A stretch of DNA of 64,000 nucleotides from Trichaptum fuscoviolaceum. Taxonomy: Eukaryota; Basidiomycota; Agaricomycetes; Hymenochaetales; Trichaptaceae. The stretch lies in assembly GCA_910574455.1 (NCBI GenBank), contig CAJSYZ010000004.1, positions 3,404,565 to 3,468,564 of the forward strand. Reading direction: 5' to 3'. The translations under genes were made by a program, and so were the position numbers. The notes under the pieces were generated by a model, which was not told the origin of the DNA, ran no database searches, and saw only the letters and a program-made list of their open reading frames with translations. Positions 11,025-23,380 of the stretch are shown here, one piece after another. Numbering within the stretch: position 1 is the stretch's first letter; each line of letters opens with the position of its first letter.

Positions 11025-13102
11025 TGCTGCAGCAAAATGCAAAGGCAAAGATCTGAAATGAATTGATTACGTAAGCAACACCTGAAGTGCCGAAATGATG
11101 GCATCCAACCTTCGTTTGCTTCTACCACCACCACCACTTACGGGTACCGCTTCTTCTGCAGAATTTGAGCCCTTTACATGCTACTGCGACTGAGAACAGT
11201 CTAAAACATGTAATATCTCATTGTTTCCGGTGTCTACTGCCTTGAGATATCTCTGCTGTCAGAATTCAATCAGTTGGCATGTCCATAGAATCTGGCCAGT
11301 TCTGCCGATTAGAGCAAGCGAAAACAAGCGATGCAATGTCCGGGGGCTCTGTTCAAATACTCCGATCTGCGTTCCTGGCGCCCGCCCGCATGCTAGCCGA
11401 TTAATACAATTCTGCAACGACTTCCAATCTCTTGCAGCCATTTGCCTCCTTTGAACATATCTGGCAACCTCAATGACTGAAATACTGTTCTTCTATCCTC
11501 TTGAATGGCTTGCGATTGCAGGGAATTAATATCTTAGTGGAAGGCTTTCACGGGGGAGAGAGGGTCATGTTTTGCCCCGATGTCTCCGGGTCTGGTTCTC
11601 CTGTCGGCTAATCTTCATTGTAATGCATTGGCGGAGCAGAGGAGATGACAGGTTACATTCTAGTGGTTCCTGGCGCTCAGCTGAAACCGTCTCACGCAGC
11701 AAAGTATCCATCCTTGCACTCCTTCAACATATGCAAGTACCACCTCTCCATTGATCTAAAATACTTCATTAACACAGATATCACAGCTACCAGCTTTTTC
11801 GGACAAGAAATCGGTGCATTCAGTGTCTCTGTGCGATGCAATGCACGGGCTCACCTGTCCGGCCTTACGTGCGTCCAATATGCGCGCATTCGGCTAGAAT
11901 TTTCACCTAGGAACCTGGATCTTCGCCATTTCTGATTGCTCCACATGCCTGGGAACACCTGAAGGCTTGGCGAGATTCTGACGGGCTTAAAAGACGTCGA
12001 TTACCCGTCATTCCAGCCCCATCCGTGCGCACGGTCCCCTCCCCCTCTCTATGCTTCCTCTTTCTTCGTCATTCGGATGGCCCTCGTCGCCGTGTGGATT
12101 CGCCCTAGTCGTCGTAGATTGGACCTCTTCATTGCAACTGCGAGTCGGCGGGTTAGGGGGACGCCCCTATCCGCAGATTCAAAGGCACCCATGTCATAAG
12201 TTGATTATGTTGTCACCATTTCACTCTATCTGACTTTTACTTGGTTAACAGCTTCGCTCTGAGGCTTGCTTCACATCGCTTCATTAAACAGTAAGCCCAT
12301 TGGCTCTTGCTTGCATTGTTTCTAACATGACTTTCTTCAGGTGTTAAATTTGGGTTGTTGGATAACTTGGGCTTGTCGGTTTTATTTGGGATTTGGGGGC
12401 TGTCACTTTATTTGGGATTTGGGGGCTGTCACTTTATTTGGGCTTCGGGGGCTATCATAATTTATTTTGTGCCTTCTAGGCAATTGCATGTACGTAGTTC
12501 GATTGTCTCTTTTGTATTCTGTCTTACGTCTTTCACTAAGGAACCGAATGATGTCACACTTGGTGAGAATTTGTCTTTTGTCTCACGTTCACTCTGATGC
12601 AGATCTTTCCTCTTTTAATCCCCATTCCCTGACCTGACCTTGGTAAACGACGGAAAGCTAGCTCCGATGCGTGCCTTGGTTGGGTCTCTCGCCTTTTACA
12701 GCTCTTTTCAACTTGGACTCGACTGCGAGTACTTGCCGGATTGAATGCAACCGAATATAAGGGGAAATTATGATTGTACAGGTAAGGGGAACTTATGATC
12801 CTACGATGTATACCGTGACTGACTGCATTTCCGAGGACCGATCACATTTATTTATTTCGCCAGGTAAGCGGTCTTCGCTACATATCATAGTTCTTTTACT
12901 AACTCAAACCAATACCATTTAACATTTAGGTCGGGGCCTTGAGCCATCTATCTTTGTTGTCTTTTGTGCATGTAATAGTTATCAATAATACAATGTTATG
13001 TTTATGAACTGCATCTGCGAATTTGTGTGTTTCCATGACAACGGCTGAAGCGCAGTCACAGCCAGTGGGTCTGTTGAACGCCGGATAGACGGACGTGAAC
13101 TT
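11025..13102. other. Noncoding middle of unit U1
   Basis: About 2 kb with no conserved coding frame on either strand. It contains a short (ACC)n tract near 11140, a CT-rich segment near 12040, and the G-rich minisatellite annotated separately. The position near 11662 (CTAG followed by TGG) is the uninterrupted equivalent of the transposon insertion site in U6. Confidence 0.6.
12381..12459 (+). repeat. G-rich 26 nt minisatellite, about three copies (U1)
   Basis: Tandem 26 nt units built on TTTATTTGGGATTTGGGGG, with runs of three and five guanines, so G-quadruplex formation on the + strand is plausible. Equivalent tracts lie at about 19718-19796, 27054-27132, 31226-31304 and 38292-38369. Confidence 0.75.
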
Positions 13103-13974
13103 GAATGCAGATAGATATGTGCGCATGGGTTAATCAAGTATTTGTACTGTAGGCTTTGAAGAATATCGTGGTCGAGTAGAAGTAAGAGTAGTGCGAGGCG
13201 GAACAGGGACGCGATGACTGATTGCTTGAGAGCCTGCGCATTGCGCGTGTTGTACTGTCTTCGTCAATAGCATCAGTGAATGCAGATAGACATTAAAGTA
13301 GTAGATTCGAGGTCAGTAGATGAAGCGAAAGAATGCAGGTAGACATGCGCCGGAGGTATTAGAATGACAGCCTCGACTGTATGCAGATAGACATGCGCGG
13401 CGCCGTAAAAGTGTAGAATGTGTATAGAGTCCTGGAATGCACAGTGAATGCAGATAGACATGCGTGCGATGATGGGGACAGCGAGTTGACTGGATAAGTA
13501 AAGTGAAAGTCAAACGCGAGTGAAGTGAATGCAAATAGACATGCGCGTGCGAGGACATCTTGCGAGTTTAGCGTCTACAGTGTAGCATAGTCGCATTGTT
13601 GTCAGTCGAATGGCCGTCGGCTGATTTGAACTGCGCAGTGAATGCAGATAGACATGCGCAAGAGAGAAAAGTGCGAGGCCGAACATGTGTGCGCTCAAAG
13701 GAAATCGGAGAGAACGAAAGTTGAAGTTGACGGGATTAAGTTGAGCATGTTGTACTGTGGAATGCAGACAGACATGCGCGCAAGGCTGGTACGACGGACC
13801 GGAATAGTGAGTTCGACACACAGATTAGTAGAAGTGGATTACAGATGTATAAGAAAGTTGAATGCAGATAGACATGCGTGGAGTAGCTGTTAAAGTGGGA
13901 ACAATTACATTGAAATTTAATCAATATGTGCGAAGCAAAGGAGCGCGAGGCTGAGCAGATAGACATGCGCGCGC
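13103..13974. repeat. Motif B array, U1: 10 spaced copies of a 20 nt motif
   Basis: Consensus GAATGCAGATAGACATGCGC. Copies start at 13103, 13278, 13331, 13379, 13446, 13527, 13640, 13760, 13860 and 13955 (the last two nearly and partly matching). Intervals range from about 48 to 175 bases. Some spacers share a second phrase, GTGCGAGGCGGAACA or a close variant, which suggests a decayed higher-order repeat. On the minus strand it translates as a recurring AHVYLHS, but no long meaningful frame results. Confidence 0.75.
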
Positions 13975-14305
13975 GGAAATTCTGGCCCTCGAACCGGACT
14001 CTTGCAGAACGCGGCGCATGCGCAAACGGAGAGAAAGTTGAAGTTGGCAGAGGCGAGGAGAGTCGCGCGCAGCCAATCAGCGTGCGCGCCGGGGCCGGAT
14101 CGCGACCATCGCAGCGTCTGGACGGAGTGGAGCAACAATATTCTCGCTGGAAGTCTTTGGCGTCGACATCTTCGTCAAGGACGTGTTCAACGTTGACTAC
14201 GCATTTCATGTCGGCGACGAGGATAGTTTCCGGGCCGCCGGTGCCACTGGCACTCAGGCTGCCGGCACGTGACCGCGTCACAGTTCAAGTTGCGGTGGAC
14301 GCGAC
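13975..14305. promoter_or_regulatory. GC-rich tail of unit U1: CCAAT box, E-box and KDZ-like sequence
   Basis: CpG-rich block with CAGCCAATCAGCG (about 14078), a CACGTG E-box (about 14266) and GGTGCCACTGGCACTCAGGC (about 14238). The last string resembles the terminal repeats of the KDZ elements near 54.9 and 63 kb. It lies 530-760 bases upstream of the next NT-C2 ATG, so it could act as promoter for copy 2, or be a transposon remnant at the unit boundary, or both. U1 itself has no such block upstream of copy 1. Confidence 0.4.
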
Positions 14306-14834
14306 CGTCCTGCCGAGCATGAATATGGAACATGCTCAATCGTTTCAAGACGTCGTCATTCCTTCATCCGTGTCGCAGCTCTTCTTTTCTCCATTCATTT
14401 CCCCACCCTTTCCCAGGTACATTTGAAACAAACTGTGCTCACATCTCAAAACAAGCTATCGACTTCAAATACAACCATTTCTCATCAAATCCCGCCTAGA
14501 GTACCTTTTCATCAAGAATGTGCCTAGACCAATCTTTCAACTCGCCCATTCGTTGGTTGAAGCTCAAGACACGGGTTTTCTGAAATCTGAGTCCGGCGGC
14601 AGTCAGTCTCGAATTCTGCTCGGCGGGACGGGGAATGCCGATTGAGTGCCCCTTGCTTAATTAGATTGGGGTGACTGAAGCAATATTTTGCTGCTTCCGA
14701 CTTGAACACCATCACCATCATCTTAGGGGGAGGATGTCGTATGACTTACGCCGTCTTTTCTCCAGAATCCCCACCTTAACGCGACCGGTCGCGAACGAAC
14801 GAAACGACACGATTTAGAGACATCAAGCTGCACG

Positions 14835-16159
14835 ATGCGTTCAACGTCGCATCTCACTGGCACGTCGTCCACGTCGACAGTCAGACCCAAATCACCGAGG
14901 TCGAGTGCTCATACTCGAGCAGAGTCGCCGCTGCCGAAGAACAGCGTCCGTACCCATCTCGCAGACTTTCTGCCACTTCCGCGCCACGCACTCTTCCACG
15001 TCAAGGTCACGATCCACCAGCTCTGGAATGTTCCGTTTGTCAACGGTCGATACAGTGTGCGATGGAAGTTTCAGAATGTACAGTCTGTGCGAGGGAATGG
15101 GCTGAAGGCGAAGATGAGAGCATCGGCGGCGGCGTCGGTGTCGAATTTGACGGCAAAGGGGAAGGGCCGGGTGGTGAGCGGCGAGAGCATGGAGAGCAAC
15201 GGAACCGGAAATGAGTCGCTATTTCCCTCAGAGGATTCATCAAGATCATCGGTCGTGAACGACGGAGCGTCGTCTACAAACCCCTCGCCACTGCTAAAGA
15301 CAGCATTCTTGCCTGACAACGGGGATGTGCTCGAGTTCTCACACGACTCCCGGGGGCGCACGGACTATGTCGATCTGAGAGACCATAACGTGAAATGGGG
15401 TCAGACAATCAATGTTCTCGTTCAGATGGATGTGCACCGAGATACCAAGGAGCTGCAGCCAAGCGAGCTCAAGCTCGTGGTCGAGCAAGTGAGTGTCTCA
15501 ATGATATTATGCGTTAGACGGACTTCTTATTCGTGCAGCTTGTCATTCCCGGTGACCCAGATTCGCCTCAGACCCCACGCCTGGGTGCTGTGTACCTCAA
15601 TCTGGCAGAGTACGCAGATGAGGGCCCCGTCACTCGCAGATATCTCCTCCGGCAAAGCAAGATAAACGCAACGCTGCAGCTCACCGTCGAGCTCACACAT
15701 ATCGACGGCGAAAAGTCTTATAAATCTCCACCCCTAAGGAAGGGCGAAGTGATGGCGGGAGTTGCGACACTCCTTGAGAATAGCCCCTTCGGCTCCCTCC
15801 ATCGCCCGTCCTTCTCTCGCCAGGCATCGACCAGGCCAGCGTTCGGCCTAGAGAATCTGACACCCGGCGGATCTCGACCGAGCTCCCCACGATCCCGCGC
15901 GCACAGTCCGAGTCCGGAATCACTACGAACGACAGACAACATCATTGAGGCGATCTTTAACCCTGTACCTACGAGCTCAACTACACCTTCGCCGTTTACA
16001 TACTATGTCCCGCCAAAACCTCGCCCTTTACCTGCGCTGGATCTTAGCACCATACACGATCAGACCGAGGACGAACCTCCACAGAGTGCTGTCAGCAGAA
16101 GCACCAGTGTATCTCGGTCTATCTCGATGTCGACTCATAGCAGTCATTCGCATGCATGA
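14835..16159 (+). CDS. NT-C2 domain protein, copy 2
   Basis: Exons 14835-15488 and 15539-16159 around a 50 nt intron. The encoded 424 aa protein is identical to copy 1, including the two NT-C2 halves and the Ser/Pro-rich tail ending HSSHSHA. This copy has the CCAAT/E-box block of U1 upstream, whereas copy 1 has single-copy DNA there, so the two may differ in expression. Intact by inspection. Confidence 0.85.
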
Positions 16160-17187
16160 GAAGCCTACTCGCCAACGTTGGTGGCAAAAATTCGGACACC
16201 ATCGGCAGGAACGGCATGCCAGCTCAAACACTTCAAATCAGGGCAAAAGTAGCCACCCTCCGTCTCAATCTCCTTCACTGGCAATGAGATTGTTGGTGGA
16301 AGCAAACAAAAAACATATCATTCTAGGGTTAGGACAGCAAATCAAACTTCAAGAATTCTGGCTATCTCCACGTCGTCCAATCCTCCTTTTTTATACATTT
16401 GACGATAGTCTCCCCTTATATTGGGCAGAATATCGTGGGTTAGTAACTAACTACTGCTAACTAACTACGAAAGCCTAAAAGTCAAAGTAAGTCTAAATCT
16501 CTGTCTGCATCAATCTAAATTGCTTACATTCGGCGAAGCCAGGGTAACATCGGTTGCATCGCGTCGCGACGCTTAGGCGCTCGTCGAAGCGCCGACTATG
16601 AAGAGACAAAGTAAGTCGAAATCTCTTTTTGCGCTTTCAATTGAAATGCTTACATTTAATGCGGGGGCCAGGTTAACGCGCGTCGATTGCGCCGCCTCGA
16701 CGCTTAGGCGCTCGTCGAAGCGCCGGTTGCACATTGTCGCTCGAAGATTCTGTGAGGTATTTGTTAATGAAATGTAAAGCTCAATGTAACCATTGTTACT
16801 TACCATAGTTTGGAATAGCCCGGGGGCAAAGACGACGCTGGCGCTTATCAAAGCGCCGCTTCTGGACGTCGCTCGAAGGCTCTACTGTAACAAGAGGTAA
16901 GTCAATAACATGGTACACCTAAATGTAATAAGGGATGCTTACCATATAATCATGTAGACTAGGCCTCGAGGTCGAAGAGGAGTCGAAAGCAGTGGTGAAG
17001 GTCAGGGTAGGTCGACGGCGAGGGGGTTCAGAGTGGGGGTCGGCGGGGAAGGCCAATGCGACGGCGCAACAGCATAATGCAATCTACTGACTCGCTAACC
17101 TTTCCTCCCAGCCTTTATAGCGATTTTGCGTGGTCTGTGCGCACGACTCCCTTCCACTCTTGGTTACCCACTCGCTTCGCTTCGCAA

Positions 17188-18364
17188 GCTCGCTCGGCGG
17201 ACGAAATTACATATATACATTGTTGTTCCATCAAACTGTCTACTCGCTTGCGAAGCGCGCGCACGCACCGGCCTAACACTTTGTTATCTTGTCAGGCCAC
17301 CGCTTTACAGAAGACGTTGCTCGCGGGAATTCGATACATAGCTACAACGCTATCTGAGCTCCTCAAAAGCAGTGAAGACCTGAGCATGAAGAACTGGGCT
17401 TGCTCACGTCTGCACAGCAATCAAGACGCAAGGCCCGCTTTCCCCTCGGCGGACGAATACATTATTATTACGGCTAGGAGAATACTCGCTTGCCAAGCGC
17501 GCGCGCGCGCCGCTGGGCACATTCATTGCCATTTTGTCAGGCTCGCACAACGCCGCTCGCCGGATTTCTTTACATACATACATTGCTTTGCAGAAGACAT
17601 TGGTCGCGCGAATTCGATACATACCTACATCGCTATCTGGACCCCAAGTACTCGCTCTCTTTCACCAAACACAGAGCCAATGCTCTGCAGACGAAGAACT
17701 GGGCTTGCACCTTAATCAAGATGCAAGGTTACCGTTTGGCGGAGAAAATACATTTATGGTGCGCGTCTTACCTAGGCCCGCGCTCACATCTGTCTGGTAA
17801 GCGAAAATCATTTCGCGTAGTGCTCTATTTCGTGTCCCCCGGAGGTTGCTCGCCGGTGTATCTTCTGCAGATACTGCTCAGTTGTTTAGAAATGCCTGTA
17901 CATACATACTTATGAAAATAAAAGTCTTTCTACTGCACAGTATTGCACGAAGCTGCTCGCCGGAATCATTTATATATATACATTGTGATCCTGCAAGTGC
18001 AGTACGCTCTACGGAGGAAATTAGTACATGACAGAGGCAAGCGAGCTTTGCTACGCGTGAACGTAAGGCTTTCATGCGTCCCCCGGGTCGCTCGCCAGCG
18101 GAATTTATATAGCTATATTGTCATTGTAGTATGGAATACATTTTATTACTGCAATCATGCCGCCTGCGGCTCTGTAGAGAGTTGTCACTGCTTCGCGTGA
18201 AGCTGCTCGCCGGAAGAATTTACATATATACATTGTGATCTTGCAAGGATTCAAATGGACTGAAAGGCCATTTTAAACTTAAAATCAAGCTTCTATTGGC
18301 TGCATGGCATGCTCAGCATCCTGTGAAGCTGCTCGCCGGAAGAATTTACATATATACATTGCGA
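17188..18364. repeat. Motif A array, U2
   Basis: Same 11 spaced motif copies as in U1, shifted by 7340 bases, with one base lost in a GCGC run. Confidence 0.7.
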
Positions 18365-20439
18365 TGCTGCAGCAAAATGCAAAGGCAAAGATCTGAAATG
18401 AATTGATTACGTAAGCAACACCTGAAGTGCCGAAATGATGGCATCCAACCTTCGTTTGCTTCTACCACCACCACCACTTACGGGTACCGCTTCTTCTGCA
18501 GAATTTGAGCCCTTTACATGCTACTGCGACTGAGAACAGTCTAAAACATGTAATATCTCATTGTTTCCGGTGTCTACTGCCTTGAGATATCTCTGCTGTC
18601 AGAATTCAATCAGTTGGCATGTCCATAGAATCTGGCCAGTTCTGCCGATTAGAGCAAGCGAAAACAAGCGATGCAATGTCCGGGGGCTCTGTTCAAATAC
18701 TCCGATCTGCGTTCCTGGCGCCCGCCCGCATGCTAGCCGATTAATACAATTCTGCAACGACTTCCAATCTCTTGCAGCCATTTGCCTCCTTTGAACATAT
18801 CTGGCAACCTCAATGACTGAAATACTGTTCTTCTATCCTCTTGAATGGCTTGCGATTGCAGGGAATTAATATCTTAGTGGAAGGCTTTCACGGGGGAGAG
18901 AGGGTCATGTTTTGCCCCGATGTCTCCGGGTCTGGTTCTCCTGTCGGCTAATCTTCATTGTAATGCATTGGCGGAGCAGAGGAGATGACAGGTTACATTC
19001 TAGTGGTTCCTGGCGCTCAGCTGAAACCGTCTCACGCAGCAAAGTATCCATCCTTGCACTCCTTCAACATATGCAAGTACCACCTCTCCATTGATCTAAA
19101 ATTTCATTAACACAGATATCACAGCTACCAGCTTTTTCGGACAAGAAATCGGTGCATTCAGTGTCTCTGTGCGATGCAATGCACGGGCTCACCTGTCCGG
19201 CCTTACGTGCGTCCAATATGCGCGCATTCGGCTAGAATTTTCACCTAGGAACCTGGATCTTCGCCATTTCTGATTGCTCCACATGCCTGGGAACACCTGA
19301 AGGCTTGGCGAGATTCTGACGGGCTTAAAAGACGTCGATTACCCGTCATTCCAGCCCCATCCGTGCGCACGGTCCCCTCCCCCTCTCTATGCTTCCTCTT
19401 TCTTCGTCATTCGGATGGCCCTCGTCGCCGTGTGGATTCGCCCTAGTCGTCGTAGATTGGACCTCTTCATTGCAACTGCGAGTCGGCGGGTTAGGGGGAC
19501 GCCCCTATCCGCAGATTCAAAGGCACCCATGTCATAAGTTGATTATGTTGTCACCATTTCACTCTATCTGACTTTTACTTGGTTAACAGCTTCGCTCTGG
19601 GCTTGCTTCACATCGCTTCATTAAACAGTAAGCCCATTGGCTCTTGCTTGCATTGTTTCTAACATGACTTTCTTCAGGTGTTAAATTTGGGTTGTTGGAT
19701 AACTTGGGCTTGTCGGTTTTATTTGGGATTTGGGGGCTGTCACTTTATTTGGGATTTGGGGGCTGTCACTTTATTTGGGCTTCGGGGGCTATCATAATTT
19801 ATTTTGTGCCTTCTAGGCAATTGCATGTACGTAGTTCGATTGTCTCTTTTGTATTCTGTCTTACGTCTTTCACTAAGGAACCGAATGATGTCACACTTGG
19901 TGAGAATTTGTCTTTTGTCTCACGTTCACTCTGATGCAGATCTTTCCTCTTTTAATCCCCATTCCCTGACCTGACCTTGGTAAACGACGGAAAGCTAGCT
20001 CCGATGCGTGCCTTGGTTGGGTCTCTCGCCTTTTACAGCTCTTTTCAACTTGGACTCGACTGCGAGTACTTGCCGGATTGAATGCAACCGAATATAAGGG
20101 GAAATTATGATTGTACAGGTAAGGGGAACTTATGATCCTACGATGTATACCGTGACTGACTGCATTTCCGAGGACCGATCACATTTATTTATTTCGCCAG
20201 GTAAGCGGTCTTCGCTACATATCATAGTTCTTTTACTAACTCAAACCAATACCATTTAACATTTAGGTCGGGGCCTTGAGCCATCTATCTTTGTTGTCTT
20301 TTGTGCATGTAATAGTTATCAATAATACAATGTTATGTTTATGAACTGCATCTGCGAATTTGTGTGTTTCCATGACAACGGCTGAAGCGCAGTCACAGCC
20401 AGTGGGTCTGTTGAACGCCGGATAGACGGACGTGAACTT

Positions 20440-21311
20440 GAATGCAGATAGATATGTGCGCATGGGTTAATCAAGTATTTGTACTGTAGGCTTTGAAGAA
20501 TATCGTGGTCGAGTAGAAGTAAGAGTAGTGCGAGGCGGAACAGGGACGCGATGACTGATTGCTTGAGAGCCTGCGCATTGCGCGTGTTGTACTGTCTTCG
20601 TCAATAGCATCAGTGAATGCAGATAGACATTAAAGTAGTAGATTCGAGGTCAGTAGATGAAGCGAAAGAATGCAGGTAGACATGCGCCGGAGGTATTAGA
20701 ATGACAGCCTCGACTGTATGCAGATAGACATGCGCGGCGCCGTAAAAGTGTAGAATGTGTATAGAGTCCTGGAATGCACAGTGAATGCAGATAGACATGC
20801 GTGCGATGATGGGGACAGCGAGTTGACTGGATAAGTAAAGTGAAAGTCAAACGCGAGTGAAGTGAATGCAAATAGACATGCGCGTGCGAGGACATCTTGC
20901 GAGTTTAGCGTCTACAGTGTAGCATAGTCGCATTGTTGTCAGTCGAATGGCCGTCGGCTGATTTGAACTGCGCAGTGAATGCAGATAGACATGCGCAAGA
21001 GAGAAAAGTGCGAGGCCGAACATGTGTGCGCTCAAAGGAAATCGGAGAGAACGAAAGTTGAAGTTGACGGGATTAAGTTGAGCATGTTGTACTGTGGAAT
21101 GCAGACAGACATGCGCGCAAGGCTGGTACGACGGACCGGAATAGTGAGTTCGACACACAGATTAGTAGAAGTGGATTACAGATGTATAAGAAAGTTGAAT
21201 GCAGATAGACATGCGTGGAGTAGCTGTTAAAGTGGGAACAATTACATTGAAATTTAATCAATATGTGCGAAGCAAAGGAGCGCGAGGCTGAGCAGATAGA
21301 CATGCGCGCGC
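20440..21311. repeat. Motif B array, U2
   Basis: Ten copies of GAATGCAGATAGACATGCGC-type motif in the same order and spacing as U1 (offset 7337). Confidence 0.75.
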
Positions 21312-22166
21312 GGAAATTCTGGCCCTCGAACCGGACTCTTGCAGAACGCGGCGCATGCGCAAACGGAGAGAAAGTTGAAGTTGGCAGAGGCGAGGAGAGT
21401 CGCGCGCAGCCAATCAGCGTGCGCGCCGGGGCCGGATCGCGACCATCGCAGCGTCTGGACGGAGTGGAGCAACAATATTCTCGCTGGAAGTCTTTGGCGT
21501 CGACATCTTCGTCAAGGACGTGTTCAACGTTGACTACGCATTTCATGTCGGCGACGAGGATAGTTTCCGGGCCGCCGGTGCCACTGGCACTCAGGCTGCC
21601 GGCACGTGACCGCGTCACAGTTCAAGTTGCGGTGGACGCGACCGTCCTGCCGAGCATGAATATGGAACATGCTCAATCGTTTCAAGACGTCGTCATTCCT
21701 TCATCCGTGTCGCAGCTCTTCTTTTCTCCATTCATTTCCCCACCCTTTCCCAGGTACATTTGAAACAAACTGTGCTCACATCTCAAAACAAGCTATCGAC
21801 TTCAAATACAACCATTTCTCATCAAATCCCGCCTAGAGTACCTTTTCATCAAGAATGTGCCTAGACCAATCTTTCAACTCGCCCATTCGTTGGTTGAAGC
21901 TCAAGACACGGGTTTTCTGAAATCTGAGCCGGCGGCAGTCTCGAATTCTGCTCGGCGGGACGGGGAATGCCGATTGAGTGCCCCTTGCTTAATTAGATTG
22001 GGGTGACTGAAGCAATATTTTGCTGCTTCCGACTTGAACACCATCACCATCATCTTAGGGGGAGGATGTCGTATGACTTACGCCGTCTTTTCTCCAGAAT
22101 CCCCACCTTAACGCGACCGGTCGCGAACGAACGAAACGACACGATTTAGAGACATCAAGCTGCACG

Positions 22167-23380
22167 ATGCGTTCAACGTCGCATCTCACTGGCACGTCGT
22201 CCACGTCGACAGTCAGACCCAAATCACCGAGGTCGAGTGCTCATACTCGAGCAGAGTCGCCGCTGCCGAAGAACAGCGTCCGTACCCATCTCGCAGACTT
22301 TCTGCCACTTCCGCGCCACGCACTCTTCCACGTCAAGGTCACGATCCACCAGCTCTGGAATGTTCCGTTTGTCAACGGTCGATACAGTGTGCGATGGAAG
22401 TTTCAGAATGTACAGTCTGTGCGAGGGAATGGGCTGAAGGCGAAGATGAGAGCATCGGCGGCGGCGTCGGTGTCGAATTTGACGGCAAAGGGGAAGGGCC
22501 GGGTGGTGAGCGGCGAGAGCATGGAGAGCAACGGAACCGGAAATGAGTCGCTATTTCCCTCAGAGGATTCATCAAGATCATCGGTCGTGAACGACGGAGC
22601 GTCGTCTACAAACCCCTCGCCACTGCTAAAGACAGCATTCTTGCCTGACAACGGGGATGTGCTCGAGTTCTCACACGACTCCCGGGGGCGCACGGACTAT
22701 GTCGATCTGAGAGACCATAACGTGAAATGGGGTCAGACAATCAATGTTCTCGTTCAGATGGATGTGCACCGAGATACCAAGGAGCTGCAGCCAAGCGAGC
22801 TCAAGCTCGTGGTCGAGCAAGTGAGTGTCTCAATGATATTATGCGTTAGACGGACTTCTTATTCGTGCAGCTTGTCATTCCCGGTGACCCAGATTCGCCT
22901 CAGACCCCACGCCTGGGTGCTGTGTACCTCAATCTGGCAGAGTACGCAGATGAGGGCCCCGTCACTCGCAGATATCTCCTCCGGCAAAGCAAGATAAACG
23001 CAACGCTGCAGCTCACCGTCGAGCTCACACATATCGACGGCGAAAAGTCTTATAAATCTCCACCCCTAAGGAAGGGCGAAGTGATGGCGGGAGTTGCGAC
23101 ACTCCTTGAGAATAGCCCCTTCGGCTCCCTCCATCGCCCGTCCTTCTCTCGCCAGGCATCGACCAGGCCAGCGTTCGGCCTAGAGAATCTGACACCCGGC
23201 GGATCTCGACCGAGCTCCCCACGATCCCGCGCGCACAGTCCGAGTCCGGAATCACTACGAACGACAGACAACATCATTGAGGCGATCTTTAACCCTGTAC
23301 CTACGAGCTCAACTACACCTTCGCCGTTTACATACTATGTCCCCGCCAAAACCTCGCCCTTTACCTGCGCTGGATCTTAG
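22167..23380 (+). pseudogene. NT-C2 domain protein, copy 3, C-terminal frameshift
   Basis: Exon 1 22167-22820 and the start of exon 2 (22871 on) equal copies 1 and 2. At 23341-23344 there are four C where the other copies have three, so after YYVP the frame changes to AKTSPFTCAGS and stops at 23380. This removes about 46 residues of the Ser-rich tail and leaves the NT-C2 domain intact. It may still make a working protein, or the extra C may be a homopolymer sequencing error. Confidence 0.8.

Larger units (their letters stand above)
6969..14305 (+). repeat. Tandem amplicon unit U1 (7337 bp, complete)
   Basis: First complete unit of the array. Its left edge is set by comparison with 14306 and 21643, where the same string CGTCCTGCCGAGCATGAATA recurs. 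It contains the NT-C2 gene (7495-8819), minus-strand exon relics (9134-9716), motif A array (9848-11024), noncoding DNA, G-rich minisatellite (12381-12459), motif B array (13103-13974), and a GC-rich tail with a CCAAT box, a CACGTG site and KDZ-like terminal sequence. U1 and U2 are nearly identical over the whole length. Confidence 0.95.
14306..21642 (+). repeat. Tandem amplicon unit U2 (7337 bp, complete)
   Basis: Near-exact copy of U1 with the same order of parts. Small differences include a few bases gained near 14604, a shorter GCGC run near 17510, and a 2-base loss near 19101. Confidence 0.95.

Noticed and set aside
11135..11155. (ACC)n tract as a coding or regulatory repeat
   Set aside because: Five units only, no surrounding open frame with coding character.
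13103..13974. CRISPR-like geometry of the 20 nt motif with unique spacers
   Set aside because: Spacing is irregular (about 48-175 bases), motif copies vary, there are no cas genes, and the DNA is clearly eukaryotic.
13736..14281. 181-codon minus-strand ORF at the unit end, overlapping a + strand ORF
   Set aside because: Both frames run through motif B and CpG-rich DNA, the U4 deletion truncates them, and no known domain is visible.
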